From Streptomyces sp. NBC_01723 (GTDB taxonomy: Bacteria > Actinomycetota > Actinomycetes > Streptomycetales > Streptomycetaceae): 64,000 bases of DNA. The notes beneath the pieces were generated by a model, which searched no databases, was not told the origin of the DNA, and saw nothing but the letters and a program-made list of their open reading frames with translations. The stretch lies in the NCBI RefSeq assembly GCF_036246005.1, contig NZ_CP109171.1, forward strand, positions 2,158,001 through 2,222,000, given 5' to 3'. The first letter of the stretch is position 1. Each line of letters begins with the position of its first letter. Position numbers and translations under genes: made by a program. Of this stretch, positions 59,228 to 64,000 are shown one piece after another.

Positions 59228-60982
59228 TCAGCCGGTCTCCCGCCAGCGGTTGGTGACCGGCAGGCGGCGGTCCTTGCCGAAGCCCTTGGCCGAGATCTTG
59301 GTCCCCGGCGGGTACTGGCGGCGCTTGTACTCGGCGGTGTCCACCATGCGCAGCGTCCGCGTCACCAGGTCCCGGTCGAACCCGGCGGCGACGATCTCGT
59401 CCGCGCCCCGGTCCCGGTCGACGTACAGGTCGAGGATGGCGTCCAGCACGGGGTAGTCCGGCAGTGAGTCCGTGTCGACCTGGCCGGGGCGCAGCTCCGC
59501 GCTGGGCGGCTTGGTGATCGAGTTCTCCGGGATCGGCGGGGTCTGCCCGCGGGCTTCGGCCGCGCGGTTGCGCCATTCGGCGAGGCGGAAGACCGACGTC
59601 TTGTACACGTCCTTGATGGGCCCGTACGCGCCCACCGAGTCGCCGTACAGCGTCGAGTAGCCCACCGCCAGTTCCGACTTGTTGCCGGGCGCCAGCACCA
59701 GGTGGCCCTCCTGGTTGGAGAGCGCCATGAGCAGCGTGCCGCGCAGCCGGGACTGGAGGTTCTCCTCGGCCAGGCCGGTCAGGCCCAGCGCGCCCATGTA
59801 GGCGTCGAACATGGGCGCGATCGCCACGGTCCGGTAGTGCAGGCCGGTGCGCCGCGCCAGCTCGGCCGCGTCGTCCTTGGAGTGCTCGGAGGAGTACCTG
59901 GACGGCATCGACACGCCGTACACGTGCTCCGCGCCCAGCGCGTCGCAGGCGATCGCCGCGACCAGCGCGGAGTCGATGCCGCCGGACAGGCCGATCAGCA
60001 CGGAGCGGAAGCCGTTCTTGGTGACGTACGCGCGCAGTCCGGCGACCAGCGCCGAGTAGACCTCCTCGTCGTCGTCCAGCGGCTCGGCGCGGCCGCCGGA
60101 CAGCGCGGTCCCGTCGGCCGGTACCGGGTCCTCGGACAGCACGACCCGCTCGATGCGCAGACCGTCGTCCACCACGCCGGTGGGCGCCTCCGGCTCGGCG
60201 GCCGGCAGGTCGAGGTCCAGGACCACGCACTCCTCGGTGAACTGCGGGGCGCGGGCCACGACCGCCCCGTCCCGGTCGACGACGATCGAGTCGCCGTCGA
60301 AGACCAGCTCGTCCTGCCCGCCGGTCATGGCGAGGTAGGCGGTGGTGCACCCGGCCTCCTGGGCGCGCTTGCGCACCAGCTCCAGCCGGGTGTCGTCCTT
60401 GTCGCGCTCGTACGGGGAGGCGTTGACGGAGAGCAGCAGTCCGGCCCGTGCCGAGCGGGCGGCGGGCACCCGGCCGCCGTCCTGCCACAGGTCCTCGCAG
60501 ATGGCGAGCGCGACGTCGACGCCGCGCACCCGGACCACGGGCAGGGTGTCGCCGGGGACGAAGTAGCGGAACTCGTCGAAGACGCCGTAGTTGGGCAGGT
60601 GGTGCTTGGCGAAGGTGAGCGCCACCTCGCCGCCGTACAGCACCGCCGCCGCGTTCTGCGGGGCGCCGGCCGGCTGGCCGTACTTCGGCTGGGCGGTCGC
60701 CGAGCGGTCCAGGTAGCCGACGACCACCGGAAGGCCGCCGAGGCCCTCCTCGGCGAGGCGCGCCGCGAGGGCGCGCAGGGCGCTGCGGGACGCCTCCACG
60801 AACGACGACCTGAGGGCCAGGTCCTCCACGGGATACCCGGTGAGCATCATCTCGGGGAACGCCACCAGGTGGGCTCCCCGGTCGGCCGAGTGCCGGGTCC
60901 GGCGCAGGACCGCCGCCGCGTTCGCGTCGAGGTCGCCGACGGTTGAGTCGATCTGGTTCAGGGCGAGTCGTAGTCGAGGCAC
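59228..60982 (-). CDS. nadE: Glutamine-dependent NAD synthase
   Basis: The 584-residue enzyme makes NAD from nicotinate adenine dinucleotide using ammonia from glutamine. The N-terminal nitrilase-like amidase has the Glu-Lys-Cys triad in FPEMMLTGYP, FAKHHLPNY and ALAICEDLW. The C-terminal synthetase has the ATP loop LIGLSGGIDSALVAAI. GTG 60982 begins PRLRLALNQI; the AT-rich sequence just before it (TTACACT on its strand) and the lack of a ribosome site suggest a leaderless transcript. Confidence 0.94.
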   Translation of the reverse strand: MPRLRLALNQIDSTVGDLDANAAAVLRRTRHSADRGAHLVAFPEMMLTGYPVEDLALRSSFVEASRSALRALAARLAEEGLGGLPVVVGYLDRSATAQPKYGQPAGAPQNAAAVLYGGEVALTFAKHHLPNYGVFDEFRYFVPGDTLPVVRVRGVDVALAICEDLWQDGGRVPAARSARAGLLLSVNASPYERDKDDTRLELVRKRAQEAGCTTAYLAMTGGQDELVFDGDSIVVDRDGAVVARAPQFTEECVVLDLDLPAAEPEAPTGVVDDGLRIERVVLSEDPVPADGTALSGGRAEPLDDDEEVYSALVAGLRAYVTKNGFRSVLIGLSGGIDSALVAAIACDALGAEHVYGVSMPSRYSSEHSKDDAAELARRTGLHYRTVAIAPMFDAYMGALGLTGLAEENLQSRLRGTLLMALSNQEGHLVLAPGNKSELAVGYSTLYGDSVGAYGPIKDVYKTSVFRLAEWRNRAAEARGQTPPIPENSITKPPSAELRPGQVDTDSLPDYPVLDAILDLYVDRDRGADEIVAAGFDRDLVTRTLRMVDTAEYKRRQYPPGTKISAKGFGKDRRLPVTNRWRETG

Positions 60983-61034
60983 CCGCCCAGTGTAATCGTC
61001 AGAACGACACAATGGGGTGACGTGCCGGTGTCCG

Positions 61035-61085
61035 CCTCATGTCGGGGGCCTCCTCATGTCGGGGGCCTCCTCATGTCCGGGGTTT
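61035..61085. repeat. 17-base tandem repeat at the DUF305 gene end
   Basis: CCTCATGTCGGGGGCCT occurs at 61035 and again at 61052, with a partial third copy from 61069. The DUF305 stop codon lies in the third copy. The unit is not a multiple of three, so the other copies are non-coding. Confidence 0.8.
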
Positions 61086-61697
61086 CGCGCCCCGCTCCGC
61101 CAGCAGGTCCGCCATCAGCCGGATCTCCGACTCCTGCGACTCCACCATCCCGCCGGCCAGGCGCTTCTCCACGCCGACCGTGCACTTCTCGACGCAGCCC
61201 CGGGCCATGTGGACGCCGCCCTGGTGGTGCTCGGTCATCAGCTGGAGGTAGTAGACCTCGGCCCGCTTCCCGTTCAGCGTGCCGAGCTTCTCCATCTCGG
61301 CGTCGGTGGCCATCCCCGGCATCAGGGAGCCCTCACCGGCCGACGGCGCCCCACCCATGCCCATCCAGCTCATCGGCGGGTCGGACGACACCTTCGGCAG
61401 CCCCCACAGGTCGAGCCAGCCGATCATCATGCCGCGCTGGTTGGCCTGGGTCTGCGCGATGTCGTACGCGAGCCGCCGGACCTCCTCGTCGTCGGTGCGG
61501 TCGCGCACGATGTACGACATCTCCACGGCCTGCTGGTGGTGGACCGACATGTCGCGCGCGAACCCGGCGTCCGCGGAATCGGCGGACGGCACCCGGCTCG
61601 CCCCGTCGTCGCCCGCGACGGCGTAGGTGATCCCGCCGGCCGCGACGAGGACCGCGGCGGCGGCCCCCGCGGTCCAGCCGGCCCGTTTCGGTGTCAC
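61071..61697 (-). CDS. DUF305 secreted or membrane-anchored protein
   Basis: The 208-residue protein has an N-terminal membrane helix (about 8-28) and a DUF305 domain with two ferritin-like His/Met motifs, MSVHHQQAVEMS and MTEHHQGGVHMA. The domain is linked to metal handling, perhaps copper, but its role is not settled. GTG 61697 overlaps the stop of the DUF3105 gene (GTGA), so the pair is translationally coupled. Confidence 0.85.
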   Translation of the reverse strand: MTPKRAGWTAGAAAAVLVAAGGITYAVAGDDGASRVPSADSADAGFARDMSVHHQQAVEMSYIVRDRTDDEEVRRLAYDIAQTQANQRGMMIGWLDLWGLPKVSSDPPMSWMGMGGAPSAGEGSLMPGMATDAEMEKLGTLNGKRAEVYYLQLMTEHHQGGVHMARGCVEKCTVGVEKRLAGGMVESQESEIRLMADLLAERGAKPRT

Positions 61698-62362
61698 TGG
61701 GAGAGCCCGTTGGTGCACGCGGCCCCCGGCTCGGGGGTCTGCTCGCCCTGGACGAACTTCTCGAAGAACTTGTCCACGTTCGGGTCTTCGGCGCCCGTCA
61801 CCGTGCGCTGGTGGCCCCAGGCGGTGAGCATGATCGGGTCCTGCTGCTTCTCGTCCGGGCTCATCAGCGAGTACGGCGTCTTCTTGACCTTGGCGGCCAG
61901 CTTCTCGACGTCTGCCTTCGGGGCCGCGTCGGTGTACGTCACCCACACCGCTCCGTGCTCCAGCGAGTGCACGGCGTTCTCGTTGTTCAGCGGCTTGGTG
62001 TAGACGTCGCCGTTGCAGTTCATCCAGGCCTGGTTGTGGTCGCCGCCGACCGGGGGGTTCACGGGGTAGCTGACCTTCTTGGTGACGTGGTTGCGGGCCA
62101 GGTCCCCGTCCCAGGTCTTCACCCCGTCCTTGCCGGTGACGAACTTGCCGGAGTTCTTGCCGTCGGACGCGGTGTCGTCGGAGGAGTCGTCGGACTGTCC
62201 CCGGACCAGGAAGACGCCGCCGACGACGAGACCGGCGACCACCACGGTGCTGACCGCGATCGTGAGGATCCGGTTCCGGCGCTCACGCGCCTCCTCGGCA
62301 CGCCGCATCTCGGCTATGCGGGCCTGTCGCGCCGTGTTGCTGTTCTTCTTCGCGGAACCCAT
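61694..62362 (-). CDS. DUF3105 membrane-anchored protein
   Basis: The 222-residue protein has a charged cytoplasmic head, a membrane helix (about 34-55) and an outer DUF3105 domain with YPVNPPVGGDHNQAWMNCNG, HSLEHGAVWVTY and CTNGLSQ at the C-terminus, where the cysteines could pair. Histidines and Cys suggest metal binding. A GAAGGG lies 10 bases before ATG 62362; an in-frame ATG at 62395 is an alternative. It is the first gene of the DUF3105-DUF305 pair. Confidence 0.85.
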   Translation of the reverse strand: MGSAKKNSNTARQARIAEMRRAEEARERRNRILTIAVSTVVVAGLVVGGVFLVRGQSDDSSDDTASDGKNSGKFVTGKDGVKTWDGDLARNHVTKKVSYPVNPPVGGDHNQAWMNCNGDVYTKPLNNENAVHSLEHGAVWVTYTDAAPKADVEKLAAKVKKTPYSLMSPDEKQQDPIMLTAWGHQRTVTGAEDPNVDKFFEKFVQGEQTPEPGAACTNGLSQ

Positions 62363-62654
62363 GGGGTGCAGCCCTTCTGGGAAGTCTTCTGCCATCGAGC
62401 GGGGTGGCCGGGTCCGCTGATCGTAAGCGTGGAAGGCCGCTCCTTCGTAGCTAGATCACAGGATCCGTCCCGGGCGGATCCCCGGAATGGCCCGATCGAA
62501 CAGGTGGCCTCTACGCTGCGGTCATGGGGTGGGCCGGCCAAGCGGGGCCCGCAACGCATTCGAAACGGCGCTGTGGTGTGATGCACAGGTGCCCGACCGC
62601 CTCCCGCCGTACGCGAGACAGGCGGCCTGACCAGCGAGGATGGGGAAGCGGAAG

Positions 62655-64000
62655 ATGGACAAGCAGCAGGAGTTCGTGATCCGGACGCTGGAGGAGCGCG
62701 ACATCCGGTTCGTACGCCTTTGGTTCACGGACGTGCTGGGCTTCCTCAAGTCCGTCGCCGTGGCCCCCGCGGAGCTGGAGCAGGCCTTCGACGAGGGCAT
62801 CGGCTTCGACGGCTCGGCCATCGAGGGCTTCGCCCGCGTGTACGAGTCCGACATGATCGCCAAGCCCGACCCGTCGACCTTCCAGGTCCTGCCCTGGCGC
62901 GCGGAGGCCCCCGGCACGGCCCGCATGTTCTGCGACATCCTCATGCCGGACGGCTCCCCGTCCTTCGCGGACCCGCGCTACGTCCTCAAGCGCGCCCTGG
63001 CCCGCACCTCCGATCTGGGCTTCACCTTCTACACCCACCCGGAGATCGAGTTCTTCCTGCTGAAGGACAAGCCGGTCGACGGCTCGATCCCCACCCCCGC
63101 CGACAACTCCGGCTACTTCGACCACACCCCGCAGAACATCGGCATGGACTTCCGGCGCCAGGCGATCACGATGCTGGAGTCGATGGGCATCTCGGTGGAG
63201 TTCTCGCACCACGAGGGCGCGCCGGGCCAGCAGGAGATCGACCTGCGCTACGCGGACGCGCTCTCGACGGCGGACAACATCATGACGTTCCGCCTGGTCA
63301 TGAAGCAGGTCGCGCTGGAGCAGGGCCTCCAGGCCACCTTCATGCCGAAGCCGTTCTCGGAGTACCCGGGCTCGGGCATGCACTCGCACCTTTCGTTGTT
63401 CGAAGGCGACCGCAACGCGTTCTACGAGTCCGGCGCGGAGTACCAGCTCTCCAAGGTCGGCCGCTCGTTCATCGCGGGCCTGCTGCGGCACGCGGCCGAG
63501 ATCTCGGCGGTCACCAACCAGTGGGTGAACTCGTACAAGCGCATCTGGGGCGGCTCCGAGCGCACGGCCGGCGCGGGCGGCGAGGCCCCGTCCTACATCT
63601 GCTGGGGCCACAACAACCGCTCCGCGCTGGTCCGCGTCCCCATGTACAAGCCCGGCAAGACCGGCTCGGCCCGCGTCGAGGTCCGCTCCATCGACTCCGG
63701 CGCCAACCCGTACCTCACCTACGCCGTCCTGCTGGCCGCCGGCCTCAAGGGCATCGAGGAGGGCTACGAACTCCCGCCGGGCGCGGAGGACGACGTCTGG
63801 GCCCTCTCCGACTCGGAACGCCGGGCCCTGGGCATCGAGCCCCTCCCCCAGAACCTCGGCGAGGCCCTCGCCCTGATGGAACGCAGCGACCTGGTCGCCG
63901 AGACGCTCGGCGAACACGTCTTCGACTTCTTCCTGCGCAACAAGCGGCAGGAGTGGGAGGAGTACCGGTCGCAGGTGACGGCGTTCGAGCTGCGGAAGTC
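62655..64000 (+). CDS. glnA2: Glutamine-synthetase-like enzyme GlnA2, 3' end cut by window
   Basis: About 448 codons are present; from memory the S. coelicolor protein is about 453 residues, so only a few are missing. GSI marks are GFDGSAIEGF, PGSGMHSHLS and NNRSALVRVP. The C-terminal segment that carries the adenylylated Tyr in GlnA reads DDVWALSDS, with W382 at the matching place, so GlnE cannot modify it there. From memory, S. coelicolor GlnA2 is reported to glutamylate polyamines rather than ammonia; this would need a check for the substrate-site residues. ATG 62655 follows a GGAAG site. Confidence 0.88.
   Translation, partial: MDKQQEFVIRTLEERDIRFVRLWFTDVLGFLKSVAVAPAELEQAFDEGIGFDGSAIEGFARVYESDMIAKPDPSTFQVLPWRAEAPGTARMFCDILMPDGSPSFADPRYVLKRALARTSDLGFTFYTHPEIEFFLLKDKPVDGSIPTPADNSGYFDHTPQNIGMDFRRQAITMLESMGISVEFSHHEGAPGQQEIDLRYADALSTADNIMTFRLVMKQVALEQGLQATFMPKPFSEYPGSGMHSHLSLFEGDRNAFYESGAEYQLSKVGRSFIAGLLRHAAEISAVTNQWVNSYKRIWGGSERTAGAGGEAPSYICWGHNNRSALVRVPMYKPGKTGSARVEVRSIDSGANPYLTYAVLLAAGLKGIEEGYELPPGAEDDVWALSDSERRALGIEPLPQNLGEALALMERSDLVAETLGEHVFDFFLRNKRQEWEEYRSQVTAFELRK

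Noticed and set aside
62440..62640. A GlnR operator before glnA2
   Set aside because: I looked for gTnAc-n6-GaAAc pairs and found none with correct spacing. A GGATCCG/CGGATCC inverted repeat near 62460-62480 is more like a terminator or chance.

Overview
The window is chromosomal DNA of a Streptomyces, very probably S. coelicolor or a close relative. The evidence is the very high G+C content, the strong G/C third-position bias, GTG and TTG starts, and gene content and order. From memory the order matches the S. coelicolor block from pepA through the pyruvate dehydrogenase genes, lipBA, glnA, glnII, the maltose genes and glnE to glnA2. I see no insertion sequence, prophage, CRISPR array, rRNA or tRNA. 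This is core chromosome, not an island.

Region by region. (1) 1-8461: end of pepA, then lpd, a two-lipoyl-domain E2 (sucB), a GntR regulator and aceE, which together give E3, E2 and E1 of a pyruvate dehydrogenase complex. (2) 8521-16951: single genes (WYL regulator, DUF4240 protein, secreted amidase, MarP-like membrane protease, acetyltransferase, SDR, FAD oxidase, XRE regulator). (3) 17184-19113: lipB and lipA, which make the lipoyl cofactor carried by the E2 of region 1. (4) 19344-28731: nitrogen assimilation genes glnA and glnII, both preceded by a four-half-site GlnR operator, plus a small gene with a weaker site; between them lie an RDD protein, an AlkZ-like protein, an ArsC-like protein, a secreted RlpA-like protein and a hydrolase/MarR pair. 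(5) 29277-37791: lone winged-helix regulator next to glnII (GlnRII), an SDR, a two-component system, a secreted DUF1996 protein, a lipoprotein, a TPR protein and a large membrane protein with a sigma-factor-like N-terminus. (6) 37892-40978: a diiron protein and a ferredoxin-type reductase in a translationally coupled pair, followed by a TetR regulator and a small tautomerase-like gene. (7) 41028-54628: maltose/starch regulon, with a 1805-residue two-module amylase-pullulanase, an alpha-amylase, an alpha-glucosidase, malG, malF, malE and the divergent malR; CTTGC/GCAAG operator arrays precede apu, the amylase gene, malE and malR. (8) 54688-64000: PAP2-type enzyme, glnE, VOC protein, NAD synthase, a DUF3105-DUF305 pair and glnA2, which runs off the right edge about five codons before its expected end.

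How they fit together. Carbon: starch is cut outside the cell, maltodextrin enters through MalEFG (the ATPase subunit is not here), is hydrolysed by the alpha-glucosidase and reaches acetyl-CoA through the dehydrogenase of region 1. Nitrogen: GlnA keeps the adenylylation tyrosine and GlnE, its modifying enzyme, is 33 kb away; GlnII and the GlnA-like GlnA2 lack that site. The observations most worth a second look are the diiron/reductase/TetR operon, the sigma-like membrane protein, the two secreted proteins sharing an N-terminal layout, the AlkZ-family protein with a changed catalytic motif, and the operator arrays.
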